From positions 620,001 to 684,000 of the forward strand of contig CAVWDU010000004.1 in the NCBI GenBank assembly GCA_963753815.1: DNA of 64,000 nt, read 5' to 3'. The notes under the pieces are model-generated. The model was not told the DNA's origin. It saw only the letters and a list, made by a program, of their open reading frames with translations, and did not search any database. Position 1 is the stretch's first letter; each line of letters opens with the position of its first letter. This document shows positions 8,198 to 17,670 of the stretch, piece after piece. The translations under genes and the position numbers were made by a program. The stretch is from CAVWDU01 sp963753815 (lineage in GTDB: Bacteria; Pseudomonadota; Gammaproteobacteria; Pseudomonadales; Halieaceae).

Positions 8198-9286
8198 ATG
8201 AGCAGAAAGATACTGATCCTGCCCGGCGATCACATCGGGCCGGAGATCGTCGCCGAGGCGGTAAAAGTGCTCAGGGTCGTCAATGAGCGTCACCGTCTCG
8301 ACCTGACACTCGAGTACGGGCTGATCGGCGGTGCCGCACTGGACGAGCATGGCAAACCCCTCCCGGACGCGACGCTGGCGGCGGCGCGCGACAGCGCAGC
8401 TATTCTGCTGGGAGCCGTGGGCGGTCCGGAATGGGACGGCGTGGACCGTCACCTGCGTCCGGAGCGCGGCCTGCTCGGTATCCGGTCTGAGCTCGGCCTG
8501 TTCGGAAACCTGCGCCCGGCGATTCTCTACCCGCAACTGGCCGACGCCTCCAGCTTGAAGCCGGAGGTGGTCTCGGGGCTGGATATCCTCATTGTGCGCG
8601 AGCTGACGGGGGGCATCTATTTCGGTCAACCACGCGGTATCCGCACCCTGCCATCGGGAGAGCGTGAAGGGTTCAATACCTATGTTTATCGCGAGTCCGA
8701 GGTCAGCCGGATTGCTCACCTTGCTTTCCAGCTCGCCCGCAAACGGCAGGGTCGGGTCTGCTCTGTCGATAAATCCAACGTGCTGGAGGCCACCGTGCTC
8801 TGGCGGGAAGTCGTGCAGGCGCTCAGCGCCGAGTATCCGGAGGTCGAACTGTCGCACCTGTACGTCGATAACGCGGCGATGCAATTGGTCCGGGATCCGA
8901 GACAGTTCGACGTGATCGTCACCGGCAACATGTTTGGTGACATACTGTCGGACGCAGCCGCGATGTTGACCGGCTCGATCGGGATGTTGCCCTCCGCGTC
9001 GCTGGATCAGCACGGGCGTGGACTGTACGAGCCCTGTCATGGCTCGGCACCCGACATCAGCGGGCAGGATGCAGCTAACCCGCTGGCCACGATTCTCTCG
9101 GTGGCCATGATGCTGCGCTACACCCTCGACGCCCCCGATGCCGCCGCGGCGGTGGAGAACGCGGTCTCACAGGTGCTCGATAGTGGGCTGCGCACCGCGG
9201 ATATTCACCAGGGAACGCACGAGCGGGTTGGCACCCGGGCAATGGGTGACGCGGTGGTCGCGGCACTCGCCGACCTGTCTCATTGA
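8198..9286 (+). CDS. leuB: 3-isopropylmalate dehydrogenase
   Basis: LeuB (362 residues) oxidatively decarboxylates 3-isopropylmalate with NAD+ to 2-oxoisocaproate, the step after LeuCD. The ATG at 8198 (MSRKILILPGDHIGPEIVAE) is the conserved start. Visible features include the metal/substrate motifs ELTGGIYFGQPRGI near residue 136, the VDKSNVLE catalytic lysine segment near 190, and NMFGDILSDAAAMLTGSIGM near 244 with the metal-binding aspartates. GSAPDISGQDAANPLA near 285 belongs to the NAD site. It closes the leuCDB operon; asd follows 76 bases later. Confidence 0.97.
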   Translation: MSRKILILPGDHIGPEIVAEAVKVLRVVNERHRLDLTLEYGLIGGAALDEHGKPLPDATLAAARDSAAILLGAVGGPEWDGVDRHLRPERGLLGIRSELGLFGNLRPAILYPQLADASSLKPEVVSGLDILIVRELTGGIYFGQPRGIRTLPSGEREGFNTYVYRESEVSRIAHLAFQLARKRQGRVCSVDKSNVLEATVLWREVVQALSAEYPEVELSHLYVDNAAMQLVRDPRQFDVIVTGNMFGDILSDAAAMLTGSIGMLPSASLDQHGRGLYEPCHGSAPDISGQDAANPLATILSVAMMLRYTLDAPDAAAAVENAVSQVLDSGLRTADIHQGTHERVGTRAMGDAVVAALADLSH

Positions 9287-9362
9287 TTGCTGCACTGCCC
9301 GGTGAGAGACGGGATCGTGAGCCGCCACTGCGCGGGCAACTGATAGCTGGGAGATAGTAGTG

Positions 9363-10385
9363 ATGGAACGGTATGACGTGGCGGTCGTCGGTGCCACCGG
9401 TGCGGTCGGGGAAACGATGATTGCCATTCTCGAGGAGCGGGACTTCCCGGTCGGGGAGCTTTACCCGCTCGCCAGTGAACGCTCAACGGGTAAGACGGTC
9501 CGTTTTCGCGGAAAATCGCTCGCCGTGACCGATCTCGCCCAATTCGATTTCAGCCGGGTAAGGATCGGGTTGTTTTCCGCCGGCGGCAGTGTGTCGGCGG
9601 AGCATGCGCCCCGGGCTGCCGCCGCCGGGTGCGTGGTCATCGACAACACCTCGCACTTTCGCCGTGACGAGCAGATACCGCTGGTGGTTCCGGAGGTCAA
9701 CGCGGAAGCGCTCGCCGATTATGGCCGCCGCAACATCATCGCCAACCCGAACTGTTCGACGATACAGATGGTGGTGGCATTGAAGCCCATCTACGACGTT
9801 GCGGGTATCGAGCGCATCAATGTGGCGACCTACCAGGCAGTGTCCGGCACCGGCAAGGCTGCGATCGAGGAACTCGCCGGGCAAACCGCCCGGCTGCTGA
9901 ACGGACAGGCCATCGACTGCGCGGTCTACCCCCGGCAGATCGCTTTTAACGCAATCCCCCATATCGACAGCTTCGAGCCCAACGGCTATACCCGCGAAGA
10001 AATGAAGATGGTGTGGGAAACACGGCGAATACTCGGTGACCCGGGTATGCAGATCAACCCGACCTGCGTGCGAATACCGGTGTTTTACGGTCACTCCGAA
10101 GCGGTTCACATCGAGACCGTCGACAAGCTGACCGCCGAGGACGCGCAGCGGCTGCTCGCCGCTGCTCCGGGTGTTACCCTGCTGGACGAGCGTGCCGACG
10201 GCGGCTACCCGACGGCCGTCGGGGAGGGAGCGGGCAGCGACGCCGTCTTCGTCGGCCGGGTGCGAGAGGATATCTCGTGCCCGAATGGGCTGAATCTGTG
10301 GATCGTGGCCGATAACGTTCGCAAAGGAGCGGCTTTGAACAGCGTACAAATCGCCGAAAAGCTTATCTCCACTTATCTGGAGTAA
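9363..10385 (+). CDS. asd: Aspartate-semialdehyde dehydrogenase
   Basis: Asd (340 residues) reduces aspartyl phosphate to aspartate semialdehyde with NADPH, the branch point to lysine/diaminopimelate, threonine and methionine. The NADP loop GATGAVGETM is at residues 10-19 and the catalytic cysteine is Cys131 in NPNCSTIQM. The ATG at 9363 is preferred over the GTG one codon earlier; GGGAGA lies a few bases upstream. This short form resembles the second asd-type gene found in the Pseudomonas leuB-asd-fimV cluster. It may have its own promoter in the 76 bases after leuB. Confidence 0.95.
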   Translation: MERYDVAVVGATGAVGETMIAILEERDFPVGELYPLASERSTGKTVRFRGKSLAVTDLAQFDFSRVRIGLFSAGGSVSAEHAPRAAAAGCVVIDNTSHFRRDEQIPLVVPEVNAEALADYGRRNIIANPNCSTIQMVVALKPIYDVAGIERINVATYQAVSGTGKAAIEELAGQTARLLNGQAIDCAVYPRQIAFNAIPHIDSFEPNGYTREEMKMVWETRRILGDPGMQINPTCVRIPVFYGHSEAVHIETVDKLTAEDAQRLLAAAPGVTLLDERADGGYPTAVGEGAGSDAVFVGRVREDISCPNGLNLWIVADNVRKGAALNSVQIAEKLISTYLE

Positions 10386-10400
10386 AGCCCAGATAGTGTC

Positions 10401-10429
10401 TTGATTAATAATATCCTATCTCAGATACT
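10401..10429 (+). promoter_or_regulatory. Possible sigma70 promoter for fimV
   Basis: TTGATT (10401-10406) and GATACT (10424-10429) are separated by 17 bases, each a 4-of-6 match to consensus, in the AT-rich start of the 215-base asd-fimV gap. The rest of that gap is GC-rich and holds no gene I can support. Confidence 0.3.
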
Positions 10430-10600
10430 CGCTTGCAGACGGAGGCAGTTACCGTGAATTCCGGCCGCCGGGCGTGCGTCTCCTCTCGTGCCCGGCCCCG
10501 GCAAAACCTCTTCAGCCGCGAGGCATTGACAGTAACTGCCCGAGGTACATGGCTGGCCGAGGGGAGGCCGGTTCACTTGTCACGATAATAAGGCTTGGCT

Positions 10601-12898
10601 ATGGCTCGCAAGATCGCTGCTGCAGTTTTTTCTCTCGGATGTCTCCATACCCATACCGCCATGGCGCTGGGGCTTGGAGAACTTTCGCTCGATTCTTTTC
10701 TCAATGAGCCGCTGAAAGCCAGCGTCGACCTGCTCGACACCGCAGGGCTCAACGAGGAGCAGGTCAAGATACGGCTGGCGACCAAGGAGGATTTCGAGCG
10801 CCTCGGGGTTGATCGCGCCTACTTCCTTACCGGCATCAGCTTTGAGGTGGTGATCGATGGCAAGGGACAGGGGAAGATCCTGATCTCGTCGGATGATCCC
10901 GTGTTGGAGCCCTACCTGGATTTCATACTCGAGGCGCGCTGGCCAGCGGGCCGCCTGTTGCGGGAATATACGGTTCTGGTCGACCCGCCGGTGTTCGACG
11001 AATCGACCACGGTCGTGTCTGCGAACCAGGCCGTGGACGAAACGGCCGGGAGCACACCGCCGCCGGGTCGCCGCGACCCGGCGACCACCGTCACCTCCGG
11101 CGGCACGGCAGCCGGTTACCCGGGTTCAACGTCAGGCTCACCGCAGTCCGGCGGGCGTTACCAGATCAGCCGCAACGATACGCTCTGGGAAATAGCCAGT
11201 GCCGCTCGTCCCGACGGCGCGTCCGTGCACCAGACGATGCTCGATATTCAACGCCTTAATCCCGATGCGTTCATCGACGGCAACATCAACCGGATCAAGG
11301 CCGGTTACGTGATCTACCTGCCCGAGTCCTCCGATATTACATCGGTGGACCAGGCCGAGTTGATTGCGGAAATTCGCGAACAGAACGAACGCTGGCGGGA
11401 AACGCTGCCCGAAAAGACAGCGGCGGCAGAGAGCGGGCCGTCACTGCGCATTTCCGCGGAACCGGACGAGGCCGATGCGGAGTCGGAGCAGACCGTCGAC
11501 GCCGCCGCGGTTGAGCGCCGGGTTGCAGCAGCTACCGCCGCGCTCCAGGAAACTCTTGAGAAGTCGGAGCTGGAGCGTGCGGACGCGGAGGAGCGTCTGG
11601 CCTCTGTTCAGGAGCAGGTGACCACGCTGCAGGACATCGTTTCGATCAAGGATAACCAGATTGCCGCGCTGCAGGAGGCGTTGGCCGAGGCGGGCGTCAG
11701 CGCCCCGGAGGGAGCGGTACAGGGTTCAGACGCCACAGAAACTGTTGCGCCGACAGGGCAGGCCGAAGCCGAGACCGCTACAGCGGGGCCGACAGTCGAC
11801 GAGCCTGTTGTTACCGCGCCTGTGCGGCAGGTGCAGGACACGGCCGCGGAGCCCGTCGAGTCCCCACTGATACCCGGCTGGGCGGGTTACGCGGCCGGTG
11901 CACTGGTGCTTGGAGGCGGCGTTGCCTGGTGGCTGCGCCGGCGCCGCGACGATCAACGCGAAGGCGATGACTTCATCTCGGGCGATGTCTTCGCGGACGT
12001 CGAGCTCCAGCGCGACAACCTGGAACTCGAAGATGCGGTGGCGATGCCTGCGGCAGAGTCGCCGGCCGCTCCGGCTGCCGAGCAGGCGCCATTGGAAACG
12101 AGCAACGGGCTGCAGTCACCTCCGGGCGACCCGGCCAGCGTCGACGGTCGCGGCTACGGCGAACGCAAGCACGATGAGTATGCGTCTGATGTCGACGCCG
12201 GAGATGCACTGGCCGAGGCCGATATCTATGTGGCCTACGGTCGCTATCCCCAGGCCATTGAACTGCTCAACAATGCAGTCCGCAGCGAGCCCGATAACCC
12301 GGCTTTTCGCCTGAAACTGACCGAATTGTTCGCCGAAGTCGGCGATGGCTCGAGGGCCGAGGAACAGCTCGTAGAGCTGCGCCGCATCGGCAGTCCCGAC
12401 GCCATCCGGCAAGCACAGGCCGCTGTCGACAGAGTCGGCACCAGTAACGTTACCCGCCTTCACCCGGTTGACAACGACCTCGCGTCGGGTGCAGGGCTGG
12501 CCGGGGTGGCGCCCCCCGGGCTCGACCTCGACAACTTTGAATCCGACAGCCAACTGGATAATGGCAGCTCGGTACTGCCGGACCTGACGCCGGAGGGCAA
12601 TGACGCCCTCGGGGAAGACTTCGTCGGTCTTGAGATCGAGAACGGTGCTGGAGAAGCGGGCGCTGATCTCGACCTGACTGTCGATTTTGACGAGAAGAAG
12701 GCGGACGACGACCCGGAAAACGAGGATATGGTGTTCGCCGCCGAGGGCAGCGAAATGTCCACCAAGCTCGATCTCGCGCGGGCTTACATGGACATGGGTG
12801 ACGAGGAAGGGGCCCGCCAGATTCTCGAGGAAGTGGCCAGCGAGGGCAGCGACGACCAGAGGGAACAAGCCAGGCAGCTGCTGCAGCGCGTTGGGTGA
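10601..12898 (+). CDS. fimV: FimV-family LysM/TPR inner-membrane hub protein
   Basis: A FimV/HubP-like protein of 765 residues. An N-terminal signal peptide ends after MARKIAAAVFSLGCLHTHTA, followed by the FimV N-terminal domain (LGLGELSLDSFLNEPLKA). A LysM peptidoglycan-binding motif lies near 187-235 (YQISRNDTLWEIAS), a coiled coil near 300-370, one membrane helix near 427-447 (AGYAAGALVLGGGVAWWL), then acidic cytoplasmic repeats with TPR-like segments, and the conserved C-terminal FimV domain (TKLDLARAYMDMGDEEGARQ). Family members organise cell poles, type IV pili and chemosensory proteins. Start: ATG at 10601 with AAGG upstream; a TTG two codons earlier is possible. The stop overlaps truA (GTGA). 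Confidence 0.93.
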   Translation: MARKIAAAVFSLGCLHTHTAMALGLGELSLDSFLNEPLKASVDLLDTAGLNEEQVKIRLATKEDFERLGVDRAYFLTGISFEVVIDGKGQGKILISSDDPVLEPYLDFILEARWPAGRLLREYTVLVDPPVFDESTTVVSANQAVDETAGSTPPPGRRDPATTVTSGGTAAGYPGSTSGSPQSGGRYQISRNDTLWEIASAARPDGASVHQTMLDIQRLNPDAFIDGNINRIKAGYVIYLPESSDITSVDQAELIAEIREQNERWRETLPEKTAAAESGPSLRISAEPDEADAESEQTVDAAAVERRVAAATAALQETLEKSELERADAEERLASVQEQVTTLQDIVSIKDNQIAALQEALAEAGVSAPEGAVQGSDATETVAPTGQAEAETATAGPTVDEPVVTAPVRQVQDTAAEPVESPLIPGWAGYAAGALVLGGGVAWWLRRRRDDQREGDDFISGDVFADVELQRDNLELEDAVAMPAAESPAAPAAEQAPLETSNGLQSPPGDPASVDGRGYGERKHDEYASDVDAGDALAEADIYVAYGRYPQAIELLNNAVRSEPDNPAFRLKLTELFAEVGDGSRAEEQLVELRRIGSPDAIRQAQAAVDRVGTSNVTRLHPVDNDLASGAGLAGVAPPGLDLDNFESDSQLDNGSSVLPDLTPEGNDALGEDFVGLEIENGAGEAGADLDLTVDFDEKKADDDPENEDMVFAAEGSEMSTKLDLARAYMDMGDEEGARQILEEVASEGSDDQREQARQLLQRVG

Positions 12899-13734
12899 CA
12901 CCCGGCTCACGTTCGACCGGGGCTCTACTGGACCCGGGTTGCAGGGTAGCCTGCGGCGTCGAGTACGACGGCAGCGCCTACAACGGCTGGCAGGCACAGC
13001 CACATCCCGGTACCCGCACCGTACAGACAGCCATCGAAGACGCCCTGGCCGGGGTTGCCGGTCGCCCCGTCCGGATTCATTGTGCCGGTCGTACAGACAC
13101 GGGTGTGCACGCCACCGGGCAGGTTATTCACTTCGACCCCGGTGTGGCCCGCAGCCCCAAATCCTGGGTGATGGGCGGCAACGCAGCGCTGGCGCCTGAT
13201 ATCCGTCTGCATTGGGCGCTGGCAGTGAGCAGTGACTTCCACGCGCGTTTTTCAGCGCGGTCCCGCCGCTATGTCTACGCGGTGGCCAATACTCCGGTCC
13301 GACCCGCGCTGATGCGTAACCACGTGACGTGGTATCGCTATTCTCTCGATGCGGGGCTGATGCACGCCGAGGCCCGCTGCCTGCTCGGGGAACTGGACTT
13401 CAGTGCGTTTCGCGCCGCCGGGTGCCAGTCGCCCAGCCCCATGCGCTGCGTCCACGCTGTGAACATCACCCGTCGCGGCGATCTGGTCCTGCTGGAGATC
13501 GAGGCCAACGCGTTTCTGCATCACATGGTGCGCAATATCGCGGGTTCGTTGCTGGCAGTGGGCAGCGGGCGCAAGCCAGCGGGGTGGCTGTCCACCGTGC
13601 TGGCATCCCGCGACCGGCGTCAGGCAGCTGACACCGCCCCCGCATCCGGCCTGTACCTGGTGGCTGTCGACTACCCCGAGAGCCTCGGTCTGCCGCGCTC
13701 CCCGGGGTTTCCCGCCTGGCTTGGGAATTGGTAG
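12895..13734 (+). CDS. truA: tRNA pseudouridine(38-40) synthase
   Basis: TruA (279 residues) makes pseudouridine at positions 38-40 in the tRNA anticodon arm. The catalytic aspartate is Asp68 in GRTDTGVHATGQ. Other family signatures are the N-terminal VEYDGSAYNGWQAQP, RSRRYVYAV near 121 and NAFLHHMVRNIAG near 202. The GTG at 12895 overlaps the fimV stop by four bases, suggesting translational coupling. The first ~20 residues before the core are slightly longer than in E. coli (270). The fimV-truA-trpF order is the same in Pseudomonas. Confidence 0.96.
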   Translation: MTPGSRSTGALLDPGCRVACGVEYDGSAYNGWQAQPHPGTRTVQTAIEDALAGVAGRPVRIHCAGRTDTGVHATGQVIHFDPGVARSPKSWVMGGNAALAPDIRLHWALAVSSDFHARFSARSRRYVYAVANTPVRPALMRNHVTWYRYSLDAGLMHAEARCLLGELDFSAFRAAGCQSPSPMRCVHAVNITRRGDLVLLEIEANAFLHHMVRNIAGSLLAVGSGRKPAGWLSTVLASRDRRQAADTAPASGLYLVAVDYPESLGLPRSPGFPAWLGNW

Positions 13735-13782
13735 AGGTGCTGCTATCATGCGCCCCTCGACGGCAGGGGGCTCGCGAGCCTT

Positions 13783-14439
13783 TTGGCTTACACCCGAATC
13801 AAAATTTGCGGTATCACCCGACCGGAAGACGCCCGCTGCGCCGCTGACAGTGGCGCCGACGCTATCGGCCTGGTGTTTTATGAACCCAGTTCAAGAGCCG
13901 TCGGACTCGGTGAAGCCGAAGCTATCGTGCGAGCCCTGCCACCACTGGTGACGGTTGTAGCCCTGTTCGTCGACGCCCCGTCGGCGTTTGTGGAAGAGAT
14001 TGTGGCCTCATTGCCTGTCAGCCTGCTGCAGTTCCACGGTGACGAATCCCGCGAGTACTGTGAATCATTTGCGAGACCGTACTTGAAAGCGTTGCGGGTA
14101 CGCGACGATATCGACCTCGAGGCCAGATGTGACGAGTACCGCACGGCCCGCGGTGTATTGCTGGACAGTTGGGTGGCCGGGTTACCCGGCGGTACAGGCA
14201 GGACGTTCGACTGGCAGCTTGCCGCCAGGCAGTTGTCCCGCCCGGTGATACTGGCGGGCGGACTGGACGCGGAAAATGTCTCACAGGCGATACGGCAACT
14301 CGCGCCGGCCGCGGTGGACGTCAGTGGCGGGGTCGAAAGTGCGCCGGGCCGCAAAGATGTGCGTAAGATGTATGAATTCGTTGCAGCAGTGCGCCGTGCC
14401 GATCGGCGGGGAATCAAAGGGGAAGACAATGACGAGTGA
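13783..14439 (+). CDS. trpF: Phosphoribosylanthranilate isomerase
   Basis: TrpF (218 residues) isomerises N-(5-phosphoribosyl)anthranilate to the carboxyphenylamino-deoxyribulose phosphate in tryptophan synthesis. It is a TIM barrel; the catalytic cysteine is Cys9 in KICGITRPEDA and the general acid is the Asp of LLDSWVAG near residue 127. The phosphate-binding end ILAGGLDAENV and AVDVSGGVESAPGRKD are intact. The only start that preserves the conserved N-terminus is a TTG at 13783, an unusual and possibly weak start; an ATG at 13748 is in another frame. The gene overlaps trpB by 11 bases. Confidence 0.95.
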   Translation: MAYTRIKICGITRPEDARCAADSGADAIGLVFYEPSSRAVGLGEAEAIVRALPPLVTVVALFVDAPSAFVEEIVASLPVSLLQFHGDESREYCESFARPYLKALRVRDDIDLEARCDEYRTARGVLLDSWVAGLPGGTGRTFDWQLAARQLSRPVILAGGLDAENVSQAIRQLAPAAVDVSGGVESAPGRKDVRKMYEFVAAVRRADRRGIKGEDNDE

Positions 14440-15649
14440 TCTGAGCAGCGAGGCATTTACCGCGTTCCCGGACGCCGATGGGCGATTCGGCGACTACGGT
14501 GGTAAGTTTGTCGCCGAGACGCTTATGGCGGCACTGGCTGAGCTGGAAGCCCTCTATCGGCGCCTGTCCGCTGACGAGGAATTCCAGCGGGAACTGGACA
14601 ACGACCTCGCCCACTACGTCGGGCGACCTTCTCCGCTCTATGAGGCTTCCCGCTGGTCGGACCAGATCGGCGGCGCGCGTATTTTCCTGAAGCGCGAAGA
14701 CCTGAACCACACCGGCGCCCACAAGGTCAACAACACCATCGGCCAGGCGCTGCTGGCGCGACACATGGGCAAACGCCGGGTGATCGCCGAGACCGGTGCC
14801 GGGCAGCACGGTGTTGCCAGTGCCACCATCGCCGCGCGGCTCGGCCTGGAATGTCACGTCTTCATGGGCGAGGAGGACGTGAGGCGTCAGGCCCTGAACG
14901 TCTATCGCATGAAACTGCTGGGGGCGACCGTGGTGCCGGTCACATCTGGTTCGCGCACCTTGAAGGACGCGATGAACGAAGCCATGCGCGACTGGGTCAC
15001 CCATGTTGACGACACTTTCTACATTATCGGCACGGTTGCCGGACCGCACCCGTATCCGCTGCTGGTGCGGGATTTCCAGTGCGTGATCGGCCGCGAGGCC
15101 CGGGTGCAATCGCTGAATCAGGTCGGGCGCCTGCCCGATGCGCTGGTCGCGTGCGTCGGTGGCGGCTCCAACGCCATCGGCCTGTTTCACCCGTTCCTGG
15201 CCGATGAGGGCGTCGCTATGTACGGCGTGGAGGCGGGAGGCCACGGCATTGAAACCAACCAGCATGCGGCGCCGCTGTCGGCCGGCACTCCCGGGGTGCT
15301 GCACGGTAATCGCACCTACCTGATGCAGGATGAAAACGGCCAGATCATGCACACGCACTCGGTATCCGCCGGCCTCGACTACCCCGGGGTCGGCCCCGAG
15401 CATTCCTGGTTGAAGGATATAGGCCGGGTGAACTACGTGGCCGCGAATGATGATGAGGCGCTGCGGGCATTCCACACCCTGACGCGGGTGGAAGGCATCA
15501 TGCCGGCCCTGGAAACAGCGCACGCCCTGGCTTACGCCGAGAAGCTGGCTGCGACGATGACGCCTGACCAGTTCATCGTGGTCAACCTGTCCGGGCGCGG
15601 TGACAAGGATATCCACACGGTGGCCGGGATCGATGGCATCGAGCTGTAG
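14429..15649 (+). CDS. trpB: Tryptophan synthase beta chain
   Basis: TrpB (406 residues) condenses indole with serine using PLP; it forms the alpha2beta2 complex with TrpA. The PLP lysine is Lys99 in LNHTGAHKVNNTIGQ; the glycine-rich phosphate loop GGGSNAIG is near residue 240 and the C-terminal LSGRGDKDI is intact. The ATG at 14429 (with GGGGAA upstream) lies inside trpF, giving an 11-base overlap; the frame upstream is not coding. The trpF-trpB-trpA order is a common proteobacterial arrangement away from the rest of the trp genes. trpA starts 18 bases downstream. Confidence 0.97.
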   Translation: MTSDLSSEAFTAFPDADGRFGDYGGKFVAETLMAALAELEALYRRLSADEEFQRELDNDLAHYVGRPSPLYEASRWSDQIGGARIFLKREDLNHTGAHKVNNTIGQALLARHMGKRRVIAETGAGQHGVASATIAARLGLECHVFMGEEDVRRQALNVYRMKLLGATVVPVTSGSRTLKDAMNEAMRDWVTHVDDTFYIIGTVAGPHPYPLLVRDFQCVIGREARVQSLNQVGRLPDALVACVGGGSNAIGLFHPFLADEGVAMYGVEAGGHGIETNQHAAPLSAGTPGVLHGNRTYLMQDENGQIMHTHSVSAGLDYPGVGPEHSWLKDIGRVNYVAANDDEALRAFHTLTRVEGIMPALETAHALAYAEKLAATMTPDQFIVVNLSGRGDKDIHTVAGIDGIEL

Positions 15650-15667
15650 CGGGGCGCAAAGGCAGAG

Positions 15668-16480
15668 ATGGGGCGAATAGCGACACGATTCAGGGAACTC
15701 GCCGAAGGCGGCCGCAAGGCGTTGATTCCCTACCTCGTGGCGGGAGACCCCGCGGCGGAGATTACGGTGCCCTTGATGCACCGACTGGTGGCGGCCGGGG
15801 CCGACATCATCGAGCTCGGCGTTCCGTTCTCGGATCCGATGTCCGAAGGGCCGGTCATCCAGCTGGCTCACGAACGCGCCCTGGCCAACCGGGTCAGCCT
15901 GCGCGATGCGCTCGCTATGGTCAGTGAATTTCGTGAAGGTGATCAAACGACACCCGTGCTGCTGATGGGTTACGCCAACCCGGTGGAGCGCATGGGCTAC
16001 GAAGCCTTTGCAGACGCCGCCTCGGAGGCGGGCCTGGACGCGCTGCTGACCGTGGACATTCCCCCGGAAGAGGTAGGGCGGGTCAACCGGGCGTTGAAGC
16101 GGGTCGGCCTGGACAACATCTTCCTGGTGGCTCCGACTACACCGGTGGAGCGGGTTGAGCGTATCGTCGATCAGGCCAGCGGCTTCATCTACTACGTCGC
16201 CCTCAAAGGCGTGACCGGGGCGGGGCACCTCGATATCGGGGATGTGGCCACCCACCTCGCGCGTATCCGCGAGTTGTCCTCGCTGCCCCTGGCAGTGGGT
16301 TTCGGGATCAAGGATGCCGCTGCCGCAGCGGCTGTAGCCACCGTCGCTGATGGCGTGGTTGTCGGCAGTGCGCTGGTAGAATCCATGGCGTCAGCCGGGC
16401 CGGAACGGGAGCATGTGATAGCGGCGGCAGAGCGGCTGTTGACCTCCCTGCGGGAGGGTATCGATAGCTCCGCTTCCTAG
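15668..16480 (+). CDS. trpA: Tryptophan synthase alpha chain
   Basis: TrpA (270 residues) cleaves indole-3-glycerol phosphate and channels indole to TrpB. Glu49 in IIELGVPFSDP matches the catalytic glutamate of E. coli TrpA. The position corresponding to the second catalytic acid, Asp60, is Glu here (PMSEGP against PLADGP in E. coli). As a conservative change it is probably tolerated. The phosphate-binding loop GFGIKDAAAAA near 216 is intact. The ATG at 15668 opens a standard N-terminus. It ends the trpFBA group; accD starts 50 bases later. Confidence 0.96.
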   Translation: MGRIATRFRELAEGGRKALIPYLVAGDPAAEITVPLMHRLVAAGADIIELGVPFSDPMSEGPVIQLAHERALANRVSLRDALAMVSEFREGDQTTPVLLMGYANPVERMGYEAFADAASEAGLDALLTVDIPPEEVGRVNRALKRVGLDNIFLVAPTTPVERVERIVDQASGFIYYVALKGVTGAGHLDIGDVATHLARIRELSSLPLAVGFGIKDAAAAAAVATVADGVVVGSALVESMASAGPEREHVIAAAERLLTSLREGIDSSAS

Positions 16481-16530
16481 ACGGCATCGGCGGTGTTTAT
16501 AATGGCCGCTGTTTTCGTCAGGGGCCAGCC

Positions 16531-17670
16531 ATGAGTTGGATCGATAAAATTCTGCCATCCGGCGTCCGCCGGGATGACAGCAAAGACCGCACCAGCGTGC
16601 CCGAGGGCCTTTGGACCAAGTGCGTCAAGTGCGATGCCGTTCTCTATCGGCCCGATGTCGAGCGCAACGATGACGTATGCCCCAAGTGCGACCACCACAT
16701 GCGCATCGGCGCGCGCCGGCGACTCAACCTGTTCCTGGACCCCGAGGGCCGGGAAGAGATCCTGATAGATGTCGAGCCCAGGGACAGGCTCAAATTCAAG
16801 GACAAGAAACGATACCGTGACCGGCTGGCCGCGGCGCAGAAAAACACCGGTGAAAAAGATGCCCTGATTGCGATGCGCGGCACTATCCAGGGCCTGCCCG
16901 TGGTGGCGCTTGCGTTCGAGTTCGAGTTCCACGGTGGCTCCATGGGTTACGCCGTGGGTGAGAAATTCACGCGCGCGGCCCAGGTCTCGCTCGGGGAAAA
17001 CATTCCCCTGGTCTGCTTCTCTGCATCGGGAGGCGCGCGCATGCAGGAGGCGCTGATTTCGCTGATGCAGATGGCAAAAACCAGCGCTGTCATCGAGCGG
17101 ATGAAACTCGAGCGGGTGCCCTATATCTCGGTGATGACAGATCCGATCTACGGTGGCGTGTCGGCGTCGCTGGCGCTGCTCGGTGACGTCAATATCGCCG
17201 AACCCGACGCGCGGGCCGGATTCGCGGGCCCCAACATCATCGAGCAGACCATTAGGCAGAAGCTGCCCAAGGGCTTCCAGCGCAGTGAATTCCTGCTGGA
17301 ACACGGCGCGATCGACATGATTGTGCATCGCAACGATCTCCGCGGCGTAATCGCGCGGCTGCTGTCCAAGTTCAGCCACTTACCGCTGGTGGAGGAACCT
17401 GTCAGTGAGGAACAGGTGGCCGCTGAGATTCCGGTTCCACCTGCTGAAACGCCGGCGGAGCCGGAAGCCCCGCCCGAGGAGCCGGTAGAAGACGCAGCCG
17501 GCGATGCGCCTGAGTCTATCGAACCCGCCAAATCCGCCAAATCCGCCAAGTCGGCCGAATCTGCCGAGGCCGTCGAATCCGATTCCCCGGCGCCGGAGCA
17601 GGATGACGAAGGGACTGAGGACGCCGGGGACGACGCGAAACCGGCGCGACCAGCCCCGGGAGATGAGTAG
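16531..17670 (+). CDS. accD: Acetyl-CoA carboxylase carboxyltransferase subunit beta, with extended acidic tail
   Basis: AccD with AccA transfers the carboxyl group from carboxybiotin to acetyl-CoA, giving malonyl-CoA. The four-cysteine zinc site is Cys31, Cys34, Cys50 and Cys53; the crotonase-fold core follows (CFSASGGARMQEALISLMQM near residue 168, YGGVSASLALLGD near 208). The core ends near 290; about 90 further residues form a Pro/Glu/Ala-rich tail with imperfect AKS repeats encoded by 9-base units near 17,525-17,560. Total length is 379 against 304 in E. coli, so the tail is an addition of unknown role. Its product, malonyl-CoA, is the substrate of Mcr encoded at 44-48 kb. folC overlaps the 3' end by 8 bases. 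Confidence 0.96.
   Translation: MSWIDKILPSGVRRDDSKDRTSVPEGLWTKCVKCDAVLYRPDVERNDDVCPKCDHHMRIGARRRLNLFLDPEGREEILIDVEPRDRLKFKDKKRYRDRLAAAQKNTGEKDALIAMRGTIQGLPVVALAFEFEFHGGSMGYAVGEKFTRAAQVSLGENIPLVCFSASGGARMQEALISLMQMAKTSAVIERMKLERVPYISVMTDPIYGGVSASLALLGDVNIAEPDARAGFAGPNIIEQTIRQKLPKGFQRSEFLLEHGAIDMIVHRNDLRGVIARLLSKFSHLPLVEEPVSEEQVAAEIPVPPAETPAEPEAPPEEPVEDAAGDAPESIEPAKSAKSAKSAESAEAVESDSPAPEQDDEGTEDAGDDAKPARPAPGDE

Noticed and set aside
14414..16255. 613-residue open frame on the minus strand opposite trpB and trpA
   Set aside because: It mirrors two clearly recognised genes in GC-rich DNA, has no family features or ribosome site, and is His/Gln/Val-rich as expected for antisense of GC-rich codons.
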